Of a stretch of 64,000 bases of DNA, positions 10,708 to 22,219 are shown piece by piece. The translations under genes and the position numbers were made by a program. The DNA is from Turnera subulata. Its lineage: Eukaryota; Streptophyta; Magnoliopsida; Malpighiales; Passifloraceae. The notes under the pieces were generated by a model. It was not told the DNA's origin, did not search any database, and was given only the letters and a program-made list of their open reading frames with translations. Where the stretch lies: assembly GCA_028386065.3 (NCBI GenBank), contig JAKUCV010000278.1:1-64000 (forward strand), read 5' to 3'. The stretch's first letter is position 1. The number at the start of each line of letters is the position of its first letter.

Positions 10708-11224
10708 GAAGGGTTTTTACATTAAGGTTAAAAAATGCAAAACACAAAAGCACCGATCTGTCCTGCCCAGTTTATGACTGTTCTGTTCTTGGACCATTCA
10801 ATTCGATTCAAGTACAAAGTCGATACCACATACATTCAGAAGAAAGCAGCTAACGGCCCAACTATGTTGGAGATAATTTCCAAAACTTACGAACTAAAAA
10901 AAAAGGCAATTGAAATCTCACAAAAACAGGTTTAATTTCCACTGCAATCCACTCTAACACGAGTAAAATTGGTAAAAACTGTTGCCCAGAGTTTAGGCTA
11001 ACAAAAACGTTTGAAGCCTAACTCAACCTGTCCGTGCAACAGATATATGTCCAAATATACTTTACAGCCAAGAAACAGACAAATAGAACTTTGTCTTAAC
11101 TAAACAATCCGTACGGTAACTAAAATGCAACGTAAACTTCTAAATGTAGCAGCCGATACACCACAGCATCAAGAGTTGCAGAAAAGAAGAAACACAGAGA
11201 ACAGACAAGGAAACGTCATTGCAA

Positions 11225-11290
11225 AAGCCTATAATTCCCAACCCCTTGTTGGACTTGTCACAGCCACAAACCTTCAACATGACACCTATA
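11225..11290 (-). repeat. Duplicated F-box gene 3' tail (relic)
   Basis: This stretch resembles the terminal-exon region 11875-11930 of gene 3: a TATAATTC...CCTTGTTGGACTTGTCACAG pattern against TACAATTC...ACTTGTAGGAAGTGTCACAT. An equivalent extra tail lies at about 23335-23405 behind gene 4. It implies that an ancestral duplication left a second 3' end in the repeated unit. Confidence 0.45.
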
Positions 11291-11916
11291 GGCAAAACAG
11301 ACAAATTAAGATGTTAAAAAGCAATTTTCAGTGGACTTATGCTTGGTTAATGAAGAAAAGCAATGATATCTATCATATCATCCAAAATTTGAATGGTCAA
11401 GGATTCCCACAGAGTGCTTCTGCAAAGAATAGCTACCTCCTTTTTCTTACAAGTTAGAATGGCATATTGTTTACACAAAGAATGTTGAAGATCAAATATG
11501 AGTTTCAAGCCAGAGAAGAGTTATTGATTGTCAGCAAAGGATGAAGTGATTAACCATCAAACATACAACATCCACACTATTAACTTTGACACCTAACAAA
11601 ACATTCTCTCTCTTTTTTCCCCTGCAACAATATCTAGAATTGGTCCAAGTTTAGAGCCAAACTTCAAGTTGTCATGTTTTTGTCCGAATCAATTTCCAAC
11701 TAAGAACCACTTTCTTAAACTGAAAAGATGAGATAAATATACCATCACTTTGACTTAACTAAGCATCCACATAGATTGTAAAGTCTACTAGCAATCTTCT
11801 TCGAGAGACATCAAGAGACAGAGAAAAGAGAAAATAAACAACACAAAAAAGGAAATGCCAAGGCAAAAGCTTACAATTCTCCACACTTGTAGGAAGTGTC
11901 ACATCCTGCAACCTTT

Positions 11917-13479
11917 TCACCATAATTTCTGAAAAAGAAACGGAACAAAAATGTTCAACACATTCTCCATCAAGTCACCACAAACCTTATAAAGCAATAT
12001 TATAGATTATACATGAGCAATAAAAAGGTACCTTTCCCATCTTAACACACATATTTTCTGCATATGGAGACCCATTGAGCAAGTCTTTTATCACTTTTGC
12101 AGGAATAACAGGATAATCAGGAGTATACACTTCCACCACCAGAGACTTCAAACTATGGAAGGGAGAAGGTAACATTCGTGGACCAACATCCATAGTCTAT
12201 ATATACAAAAGTTTCCAACATTAGGAATTTGAGAACACGTTGAATCATTAAATAATGGAATCTGGTCCGCATGTCCCTTTATCACAACATAGAAGAAGAA
12301 AAAAACGATGTATCTAGTACAAGCACAGATCTACAGCTGGTGTGAGGAACTTTTGTGAGAACCAGAAGGTTAAACCAACGCTAAAAACATGACAAATCCA
12401 AACTTAAACGCATAATAAAAACATGATAAACTCACATCAAAGGGCATAATTAAAATAATGGTTACCATAATAGTTGAACATGAGAGCGTGAGATATCTTG
12501 TATTGCCAAGGCCTTGTAACAGCACAGACAAATTATGGTAGGAATCGCGCTTATGTTTCTCAAGAAGCTTTAAATATTGTCCCTGCGGCAAAGGATTCTG
12601 TAGGGTTGATGGAAGAGGAACATGAACCTCGGAGCGTTGCAATGAAGGCAGGTTAATCTCTAAAGACTCAAATGCCTCAGAGTTCTTGTAGCTGAAGGTT
12701 GTAAGCTTAGGCGCCGAAATTTCAACTTTCAAGGCTTTATAAGAATGCCCATGATATTCATAATTTCTCACGATCGAAGTTAAGCTCAGATTCAGCATCT
12801 CATTCCCTGATATTTTCAAAACTTGGACACAAACTTTACAGTCATCAAGTGTGAGGTTGATCAAATTGGAGAACCCAGCAAACTGAAGATATGGGATTGA
12901 GCAGTGTCGAAAGCACAAAGTAGTAATTGACGTAAAAGGCAGATCTTTACAAGCCCATAAACTGAGACCCTCAAACTCCACGGTTCTCAAAGATTGGTTC
13001 TTGTAATCTAACAGATCCTGAAGATTTTTGCCATGTGGACATATTCTGCCACTAGTTCCGCTACTCCCTAAGATGACGTGGTTTGCGCCATGTTCCAAGG
13101 CGTAATCTGTAACCAGCCTTGCAAGAAATCTATCAAAAAAGTTGCTGCGGAAGAAGCGAGCTTTGCGAACATTGCAGTCAGGATTACGGCGATACAAGGC
13201 TGCTTTGACGAAAGAAGAAAAGGAGGATACCCTGGTGAATGACTGGTTGGTGAAGTGAAGCTCCGGGACGCAAACCCACAAGTCTTTCCATCTCTTTGAA
13301 AGAACTGAAGTTCGAACCGCAAATCTGGTGTCGTCGATGAAGGATATGATGTGTTGCAGAATACCATCGGGAAGATTGCTAAGCCTGTCTTCTTCTACTT
13401 CTTCTACTTCTTGGCCAGCAGTGGAGGTTATACAGACCCTTGCTCTCTTGTTCTTCTTCTTTTTCTGGGTGCTCTCCAT
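11917..13479 (-). CDS. F-box/LRR (FBD-like) protein, gene 3
   Basis: Predicted adaptor subunit of an SCF (Skp1-Cullin-F-box) ubiquitin ligase. Exon 1 is 12466-13479 (338 codons, ATG at 13477-13479), exon 2 is 12032-12196, and a tiny last exon is about 11917-11928 (KLW then TGA). The total is about 396 residues. The N-terminus is basic (KKKKNKRARV). The F-box covers about residues 29-75 (EDRLSNLPDGILQHIISFID...SVLSKRWKDLW). Then come degenerate leucine-rich repeats (FSNLINLTLDDC, LKISGNEMLNLSL, LEINLPSLQRS, LTLSCSTI). Exon 2 carries MDVGPRMLPSPFHSLKSLVVEVY. Exon 1 is open throughout. The donor ATG|GTAACC and acceptor TATAG|ACTATG match the paralogues. The position of the last exon is inferred from the family and is the least certain part. 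The ubiquitination target is unknown. Confidence 0.85.
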
Positions 13480-15681
13480 ATTTTGAGTTCTACTTTCTAG
13501 TCCACGTGCAGGAATAGTTTCAACTTGTTATGTTATAAAGGGATGGGTAATTCTATCCTACCTTGGCAAACGGCTGGCTAACTTTACCCGTGGTATGTGG
13601 ACCAAAAAACACTCTTACTTTAACTTTATTATATTTTTTTTTATTTTCAGACAATGATCCTTATAGATTCCTTAACTTTATTAAATGTACCAAATAAAAA
13701 ATTATTTATAAATGCATCAAGAAATGATTGGTTGTAAAAGAAAGGTTTAAATATAACTACCATCACCTTTCGCTGACATAACCACACTCAAACAAAATTT
13801 TGCTGCAAAGGGTCTCAGTGCAAAAGATCTAGTAGTTCTATCAGGTAGGTTCATAATCTGGATTCTCTCGAACAGGAAAGGCCATCTAAGGAACGCAAAT
13901 TAGTGAGAATAAATGGAGTTTTTTTCCCTTGATACCTTTTCTTTTTCCTTCTATGCACGTAGATATCTAATGCAAATAGATATTAAATTATATTAAGACT
14001 AGAAATAAATAAGTTCTATAAAAAAGTGAAATATTAAATATATAATTAATATATTTTTTAATAAAACTATTGTTTCTGATAAAAAAAATCAAAGTCAGGT
14101 CAGAAGTGCTTAAAATTATAACTAAAAGGTGATAATAAAAGTGAGAAAGAAAAAATGTAGAAATAATTATTAATAATGATAAAAAAATGTTATATATAAG
14201 GGAATAATTCTAAAAATCTAATAAATTTTCAGAGTCTAGATAACTCCAATCGAAGTGTGCAAAGCTTACCACGCAATGTAACGAATAGCTAACCACGTAA
14301 TGAAACGATTTTCTTATGAATAAATTCAAAAAATCACAAAAGATTAAACAAAATCAAAACTTTCTTGAACGAATAATTCTCTTTCTAGCATAATAAAACG
14401 AATAAATCTCTTTGTGCTAGTAATTAAGAATTTATATTTAAATCTCTCTACAAACTATTTGTGAAAATTATATTTAAATTCCTTTGCAAATTCTTTTAAA
14501 ATTTGTTTTGGTGGAGTTCTATTTTTTCCCTTATTTTCTCATTTATTTTTTTCACACTTATCTTGATTTTCTTCTTCGTTAGTTGCGTTAGTATCAATAC
14601 AATAATTCCCATGTTGTCATATATAATGTAGTAAAAGAAGAAAATAATTCTCTATATTTCTAGTGGCTCTGTAAGTATAACCACCTCCGATTTTGGCCAA
14701 TTCGAGTAGTGTGAGGATGAATCGACCATGTTTTCTAATTCCCTTTTCTCTTTCTGAAAAATTTTAAATGAATTTATTTTTCTTTATGTTAAATATAACT
14801 AAATTTTCTTATTTAAACTAAAATATAATTTTATTGTGTCAATTTATTTTTCTAAATTTTCTAGGTTTCTTTTGTCATATTATTTTTTTAACCTAGTAAA
14901 ATTTTTATAATTTTACAGCGGCTTTCTAACATCTTACAATGGTTAACAAAATCTACAATTGGCAACCGGAATTTTCTACCATTTGGAATTATCTCCAAAA
15001 TTTTTCTATGATTAGTCAACCAATGGAATCCAATTCTTAGAGTTATTCAAGGTTCCCGAGAATCCTTTGCGATTTATCAGGTCTTGCTTTCTGAAACTGA
15101 GATTGTTCGACGTTCCAAGTATTTATTTTATATAAATCTTTCCACATTGCATTCCTGACGAAATTTATTATTATTATTATTATTACTATTATTTTGCCAA
15201 AATTATTTTCCTATATTCCAATAGTTTACTAATTAAAGTTTTAAAGAAAATCTATCCTTTTTTGAGTAAATATTTTTTAAATTTAATTTGGAATTTATTG
15301 ATATTTATTAGTTTATAAGGAGTTTTCTTAAACTATCTTTTGTTCAAAAGTAAAAATTGTGTTTATCTATAAAGCACAAGATATATTATCGTTTTAACGT
15401 AGTTGTGGCAAAGCCAAAACATGAAACACAGCTAACGCTACTTTTTGACCAAGCAAGGAAGCCCCATGACTGCGCTTGAAGAATGGTGAAACGGCGTGGT
15501 TTGGAAGTTAGTTTCTCTTTCCTTTTCCTTGTTTCTTTTCCTCCCTTTCTTTTCTCCTTTTTCTTTCCCGTCTCCTTCTTCTTCTTTTCTCCTCGCCTTT
15601 TCCCTCCTCCTTTCTCTATTTCTTTTTTTCCTCCTCGACACAACACCCATAACCATACCTCACCACCCATCGTTTGCCCTC
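13480..15681. other. AT-rich intergenic region, no gene recognised
   Basis: Upstream DNA of F-box gene 3, then about 1.8 kb of AT-rich sequence with short TTA/ATT runs (near 15168-15195) and many stops in all frames. From about 15480 the plus strand becomes strongly pyrimidine-rich (CTTTTCCTCC type) up to the solo LTR. The start of this tract has GAAACGGCGTGGTTT, similar to promoter-proximal ACGCCGTTT-type elements of plant genes, so it may be the 5' end of a lost or split gene. Confidence 0.4.
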
Positions 15682-18600
15682 TGTAACAGCCCGGGTAAAA
15701 TTTTTGATTTTTACCGGGACTGTAGAAATTGTTTTACCGTGATTTACTATTGAATTAATCTTGGGTAATTAATTCAAGGTAAATCGGGAGTCGTTTTTCG
15801 AAACCGAGGGTTTTCCCGCGCTCGTGATTTTCCGCGGATTTTTCGAACCTAAGTTGGTATTTTTCGGGTTTCGAAATTTCTCGGAAAATCACACCGGAAA
15901 ATAACTAAGGAGTTATCGGTTATTTTCTGGTCCGGATCGGACTCGCCCGTAATACGGACGAATCGCATTATTTGGGCTTCACATGTCTAATAGTAGTAAA
16001 AAAAAAAACAAACAGATTAAAAGAAGAAGGCAGCCGGTGGAGAGGAGAAGAAAAAAAAAAGAAAAGAAAGAAGAAAGAAGAAAAAAAGAGAAGAGAGGGA
16101 GAGAAAAAGAAGAAAGAAAGAAAAAAAAATAATAAAAGGAGGAGGAGGTAGAGCTGCGCCGGCCGCCGGCCACCATCGTCACCCGTCAGCCTCACCCCCT
16201 CTCGCCGCTCACCGCTGTCGGCGACGCCTCGCCTTGCCGTCCTCGTGGTCGCGCCACCCTCCTCGCCGCCTGTCCTCTCTCGCGCCGTCCACCACAGAAG
16301 ACCCGATGGTTGCACCCTCTCTTCCTCAAGCAGCCGCCGCCGCCGAGCACCACCTGAAGCCGTGACCGCCGCCTTTCACCTCGCCTCCATCGCACGCGTC
16401 TCAGCCTGCAACCGTCGCCACTGCAGCAGCCGACGCCGTCCCCGCCCTTCAGCACCGCCGCTGCAACACCTGTGGTAAGCATGGGTCGACGACCCGTTTA
16501 CCATAGACTTGACCCGGATTTGGATGAGTGTTGGGTTGGGTTTCTTTTATGGATCTGGGTTGTGAGGAATGGTTGGGCTGTTTGAGTTGTGTTATGTTAT
16601 CGGGTTGGGCTGCGAGTTTGGGCTTGGTCTGGGATGGTGGTGTGGGCAGCATATTGGGCTCACTGCGTGGGCCTGTATGGGCTCTAAGCAGTGGGCTGAA
16701 CAACACTATTCAAGCCCCAGTCCGATTAATTAAAAAAAAACTATATTTATATATATTTACTTAAACATAATCTGATGTTCAATTTTGAAAAAAAAATATA
16801 TAGTTATTTTGAGTAAATTAATGCCAATTTAAATCTGGTATTTTTGTTTAAATATAAATATATTTACTTGGTTAAATAATTAAGTTTTGTTTTGGAAACT
16901 ATTATTAAATTGGAAAAAGAATATATATGTAACTTGAAATAAATTCTGGAAATTTAATATGTATATTATTTCGTCTGGAAATTAAGATTTTGGTGTAAGT
17001 ATATAAATATGTATTTTGTAAATTAAAGGTAATTATAATTATGTGCTAGAAATATTATTATATATATTTAGAAAAAGATAGATACTATATATATTTTCTG
17101 AAAATTATAAATAGGTTATTATTTCTCTAGAAAATTATAGTAATTATTATTTTGGATAATTATAATTATTTTATGGAAATATCTCGAAAAGAAATTTAAT
17201 TAAAGTATGGTACCGAAATTATATTCGGAAACACGTACGGTAATTATTTTCGGTAAAAGATGGAAACAAAGGATAAGTAATCGGGATGGGTAATTTCGTA
17301 GTATTGGCATCATGACATACTCTTATGTGCATTTATGTGGATGTATGGTTTTGTTGTATAGGTTTTTGGATATCGGGCAGTTTCCCGAGGAGCCGGCGTC
17401 GTACCGGACATTATTTTCCGGAGTTGAGTAATCGGCCAAGGTGAGGATGGATAACCCTTGATATGTGCCCGTAATACTGTGTTTGCTTTGTTGATTGATT
17501 GAACTGCTGGGATGATTACTATTGGTTGTTTGACTGCTATGATGTTGTCGTTGTTGTTGATCTTACACTGTGATATTGGATTTGCGATATTGTGTTGAAA
17601 ATAATGATGAACTGGTCAATGTGGATAATTGTGAGTTTTGCTGTTTGAATGAACTACTGAGAGGGTCATTGTCGGATATTTGACTGTTATGGTTATTGAT
17701 GTTGCTGTTGTTGGACTGTGCTATTGGTCGTGTGGATATTGTGATGAAATATTAATTGTGAATAGTTGGTGCTATATGTACTGTTGGTGGATATTTGGTA
17801 ATATGGAATTGTATTGGGTATTTGGCAGCTATGGTTATTGTTGTTGTTGTTGCTATGATGTTGATTTGCTTGATTGAACCGTTGTATGACTGTTGTTGGT
17901 TTATTGGATATTGTGTTGTGATTGATGTTGGACTGCGGGTAAATGATGTTATGAAACTGTTGAAGGATTCGTCTGTTGTGTAACTTGAGCTAATAGGGAA
18001 GTGGATAATTGTTTGACTGTTATGGATATTGTGATTGTTGACGGTAGACAGTGTTGTGATTGAATAATTGGAATAAACTATTGACTGTGGATAATTGGGA
18101 AATGGAAATTGGAAATTGGAAATTGGAATTGATATGAGATGATGATATATGTGGGAAGTAGTGGCACGACCCGATGGTTTGAAAATTAATTCTGTGATGC
18201 TATGGTCGGTTACTTGGTTTGGCTACTTGATTTGATTGGCATGTTGATGCCTGTGGTTGGGGTATACCGAATACCCAGTGGCTCGGATATGCCAAATATT
18301 CGCAGTGGCTCGGATATGCCGAATATCCGCGGTGGCTCGGATATGCCGAATATCCGCAGTGGCTCAGATATGCCGAATATCTGGTTAGCATGTTGTTGCC
18401 TGAGGTTGGGGTATACCGAATACCCAGTGGCTCGGATATGCCGATATCCGCGGTGGCTCGGATATGCCGAATATCCGCGGTGGCTCGGATCTGCCGAATA
18501 TCCGGTTGTTCTGATATGTGGGTTGGTTTGACCTAGCATCCGGAATTAATTGATAACCTGGTACGACCCTAGCTTGTCCAGTGACGGGGCCCGGGAGATA

Positions 18601-19194
18601 AAATTGGTAATAAGAACTAATAAGTAATCTTTTGGTCTTGGCTTTGATGTGATTTAGTGAGATTCCTTGGACGTGTTGGTTGTGTTAGATTCCTTGATGT
18701 GTTGTTTGATTTAGATTCCTCTGTCGTGTTGTGTGTGTAGTTACATCTGTTTGATGGTTGTTATACTTCGAAAGTGTTATGGTTGAATATATCACTGTTT
18801 ATCTTTCGTCGGTGAGCGTTTCGGACTCACCCCTCGCCTGCGGGGTTTCATCCTGTAGGATGAGCTGTTTCTTGTACAGGCTTGGTGCATTCCAGACAGG
18901 CTGCAGCGTTTCCCTTGGACAGGCTTGGATCCATAGATTGCATGTGTCGCATACAGTGCTAGTGAGTTTAAGTCTTCCGCTGTGCATATTGTTATTGTTG
19001 TTGGGCCATTGGGCCAGTATCGTTTTTATTGATGTTATTGATGTTGGGCCGTAGGGCCATATTGTAGTTTATACTTTTGGGCTGTTGAGCCAGGGTTATG
19101 CTTTATACACTGTATGCTAGGCCTTGTTGGGCTGGGTTGTCACAGTTCCGGCACGTGTTTACTGTATACGGTAAATACGGGTCGGGGCGCTTCA
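15682..19194 (+). mobile_element. Solo LTR A (3513 bp) of a long-LTR retrotransposon family
   Basis: It begins TGTAACAGCCCGGG and ends GGGGCGCTTCA, so it has the TG...CA ends of an LTR. It is flanked by a perfect 5-bp duplication CCCTC (15677-15681, 19195-19199). No gag or pol and no second copy of the terminal sequence occur inside, so it is one LTR left by recombination. It shares landmarks with copies B and C: the start block, a GGAC...GTCACTGG...GGGCCC block near 18580, the CGGACTCACCCCTCGCCTGC block near 18825 and the GTAAATACGGGTCGGGGCG end. It contains a purine-rich then GC-rich module (about 16010-16480) and a tandem hairpin array (18238-18512). ORFs inside are not conserved between copies. 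Confidence 0.9.
18238..18512 (+). repeat. Tandem 27-bp hairpin-unit array inside solo LTR A
   Basis: Four 27-bp units starting CAGTGGCTCGGATATGCC occupy 18276-18383. A second shorter set follows a repeated leader (GGTTGGGGTATACCGAATACCC occurs at about 18255 and again at about 18403), giving a higher-order repeat of about 147 bp. Each unit contains GGATAT-N5-ATATCC, an imperfect palindrome. Confidence 0.85.
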
Positions 19195-19859
19195 CCCTCC
19201 CTCCCTAAAAAATTCTCTGGCCTTTTATCTCTTTATTTTCCCCTCACATCAATCTTTCCCCATGTTCTCTTCTCCTCTACCAAACATCGCCATCTGTCCT
19301 CCTCCTCCTCTTGCTTGGCGATTCTTGAAACGGAGGCAACCACAATCGTCGTTGCCACCAGAAACGACGGTGAGCAGGGTCTCCGTATGTTCTCCGCTCT
19401 CTCCCTTTTTTTTTTTGCCGAACCGACTGGAGCCATGAAACTGCCATTACGTCGTGTCGCCACTAACTCGCCGTCGCCACTGCTTGGATTCAATACGATA
19501 GTGAGCCAGCTGGGGAGTGGTCGAGCTTCAGGGAGGGAACTAGAGGTTCGATTGTAACGAACCTGGGGGTAAGCGTGACTTTAGTCTGCCTGTCTTCTCT
19601 GATTATTAATTCTCGCCGTTTTGGGATTCTTTGTGCTAGGCTTCAGTCGATTTTAATTGGATTCCTTTGACTTAGACTGTGTATCCATTGTGAGTGTTGA
19701 TTTTGGATTCATGGTTGGATTGGAAATTTGACGGGTACTGTGGTGGTGCTCGTGGTGGTTGGCTGTTCTTCGATAGTGGTGGGTGTCGGTGTTGAGGTTG
19801 CTGTCGGTGGAGAGTGCAGACCTGGAGAAGTGATTATCGTGGATGGTTAGCTGGTTGGC
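19195..19859. other. Locus between solo LTRs A and B; unidentified transcribed-looking sequence
   Basis: Together with 15480-15676 and 21795 onward, this is the sequence into which both solo LTRs inserted. It is pyrimidine-rich at first, then includes a GC-richer stretch (19314-19560) with an ORF of 147 codons from 19114 that partly overlaps the LTR. The look is of a 5' untranslated region and first exon of a gene, but no domain is recognisable and the codon pattern is not convincing. Confidence 0.35.
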
Positions 19860-21789
19860 TGAAGCGCCCCGACCCGTATTTACCATACACAGTAAACACG
19901 TGCCAGAACTGTTCTTATTCCAGTAGCAGACAGTACATACAATATATAATACAACACAAGCAATCTCAAATACAACATCCGTCTCCCAATCCCGGGGACC
20001 ATTATTCAAACCACAACAGCAGTAGCAGAAACATATATTTCATGATTCAACAACATATAAAATATCAGCAGCGGAAGACTCAGAATGAGATGCAGCGGAG
20101 GTATGGATCCGGGGACTGGTGGAGTAGAAACAGCAGCTGGCCGAACGACGTACCTGTACTACGAGCAACTCATCCTACGGGATGAAACCCCGCAGGCGAG
20201 GGGTGAGTCCGAAGTGCTCACCGACGAAAGATAAACAGTAATATGCAGGCAACACAATACTTTCGAAGTAAAATTCCAACAAAAGACATAACAAGAAACA
20301 ACTAGTCAAATAACTGAGCCAAGACCAAAAGAATGCTTATTATTATCAATTTTATCTTTCAGGGCCCTGTCACTGGACAAGGTAGGGGTCAGACCTGGTT
20401 ATTAACATGTTCCAGGTGCTAGATCAATCCAGGGATCGACATCCCAAAAATATAATAACGGGATAGACATCCCAAGCATAGACATGCTTAACATAAGTAA
20501 CCCAGATCATAGCCACCACAAAACAGTCTCTAACCAACTAGTCGTACCACTACTTTCCTAGTGACAAATAAGTCATCAACACAACTTCCAATTATCCAAT
20601 TATCTCATCTTATTGGTATATCCACAATCAACAAACCAACAACAACAACAATAATACCACAATCAAACTCAATTGGCTCAGCAGTTCAATCAGGCAAAAT
20701 AATCATAGAAAAACAGACACAGCATCATGTGCAACATATCAAAGATTATCCATCCTCACCTTAGCTGATTTCCCTACTCCTGAAAGTCCTCAAATTGTCC
20801 CGGCTCCGGTTCCTCGAAATACTGTTCGTTATTGGCTCCTATATGGCAAATAATAACACATACTCACATAAGATGCACATAAATGCAAATGATGCTATAC
20901 CGTAAAATAAAACCTAAACTGGTTCGTCTACGTCCCGGTGAACCCCGTTATCATCATCATTCACTATTTATTATTCCTGTGTCAAAATACCATGCTGTAT
21001 TTATACCCGGTTATTATTCCGGTATATACTTTGTTAATACCCTTTTCCTTATTTATTGTGTAAGGATGGTCGTCGCGGCGCGGAAAGAGGAGGAAGATGG
21101 TGGCGGAAGTGACGACGTGGATGGTGCTGGCGGCAGTCGATGGTGGCGGCGTGAGTTGTTTGTTTTCCCTTTTTTTTATTTATGTAATACTAATAATGCG
21201 TCCGGGCAGAATTTTTGTGCAGAGGAAATAATGGGTAGAAGGTGGGTGTCTAGGTTTTGTCTGCAGAAGCAAAACAGAGGTAAGTTTTTTTTTTTTTGCA
21301 GCATGAAGAAAAGCACAAGCATGGAAGCTGCAAAGAAACTTCAAGGGAGCTTCAAGCAGAAGAAAAAAAAATGTGGTGTAAGGAAGAAGAAAGTAATTCC
21401 TTACTAGGGAAGGAGAAGACTGCCGGGTGAAGCTTCATGGTGAAGAAGAAGCTTCTCAAGGCAGAAGAAAAATGTGGTGCAAGTGTGTTACACACACTTG
21501 AGCGGGTATCGTCCGGACCAACAAATAACTAAAGTACCCTTATTACTTTATTTCTGGTCCGTTCTTTCGAGGTTAAACCCGTCCTTCCTCGAAATTCCTG
21601 GACCCGAAAAATATCAACTCTGGTCCGAAAATCCGCAGAAAAATCTACAACATGGGGTAAGGGTCGGTTTCAGAATCCGATGCATAATTTACCCTGAAAT
21701 AATTACCCAACATTAATTTTATAAGGTAAATTACTGTACAAAGCTTTTACAGTCCCGGTAAAAACATAAATTTTACCCGGGCCGTTACA
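19860..21789 (-). mobile_element. Solo LTR B (1930 bp), same family as A and C, opposite orientation
   Basis: On the plus strand it begins TGAAGCGCCCCGACCCG and ends ACCCGGGCCGTTACA, the reverse complement of the ends of copy A. It is flanked by a perfect 5-bp duplication TTGGC (19855-19859, 21790-21794). It carries the shared blocks in reverse: ACCCCGCAGGCGAGGGGTGAG near 20188 and AGGGCCCTGTCACTGGAC near 20361. It lacks most of the GC-rich module of A, explaining its shorter length. No coding capacity is conserved with the other copies. Confidence 0.9.
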
Positions 21790-22141
21790 TTGGCAGTGGC
21801 GAAATTTGGCCCAGACAGTTGATTGCGGTTTTATTTTATTTGCTGATTGTTGTTTCTTTTTGTGTTTCAATATAAATTGTAACAATGATGTAAAGCCAAG
21901 AACGGTAATGGTATTCTTTTCATTATTATTATATTTCTAGGTTTGTAAGATTGGTTTATGATTTTTTTATTTATTTTAATTTTATAATTTTAGTTTAATC
22001 ATAGTAAATTAATTATTGTTCAATAATCTTTCGTTTAAGATGTCCATTGCCTTCTATATATCTTCTCAAAGATTAATGTAATATGCCTTTGTAATAACAA
22101 ATATTTTTTAATTGAATAATAATTGTATTGTAAAAATAAAA

Positions 22142-22219
<78 letters not shown>

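Larger units (their letters stand above)
10206..11916. other. F-box gene 2 promoter side and gene 3 3' flank
   Basis: No coding gene. It contains a micro poly(A) insertion (10659-10707) and, at about 11225-11290, a second diverged copy of the F-box terminal exon/3' tail. The family also has this second tail copy downstream of gene 4. An ORF at 11125-11457 falls in this non-coding tail and has no recognisable domain. Confidence 0.5.

Noticed and set aside
11125..11457. Independent 110-codon gene
   Set aside because: It lies in the paralogous 3' flank of the F-box units, is not conserved as a frame in the equivalent flank of gene 4 and has no domain.
15386..15753. Lys/Arg- or Phe/Ser-rich small proteins at 15.4-15.75 kb
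   Set aside because: A homopurine/homopyrimidine tract gives open frames on both strands.
18238..18512. CRISPR-like regular repeats
   Set aside because: Units are contiguous without spacers, within a plant LTR; it is a minisatellite.
15682..21789. A single large DNA transposon with terminal inverted repeats (start and end of the region are reverse complements)
   Set aside because: Each half has its own TG...CA ends and its own 5-bp target duplication (CCCTC and TTGGC), so they are two independent solo LTRs in opposite orientation.
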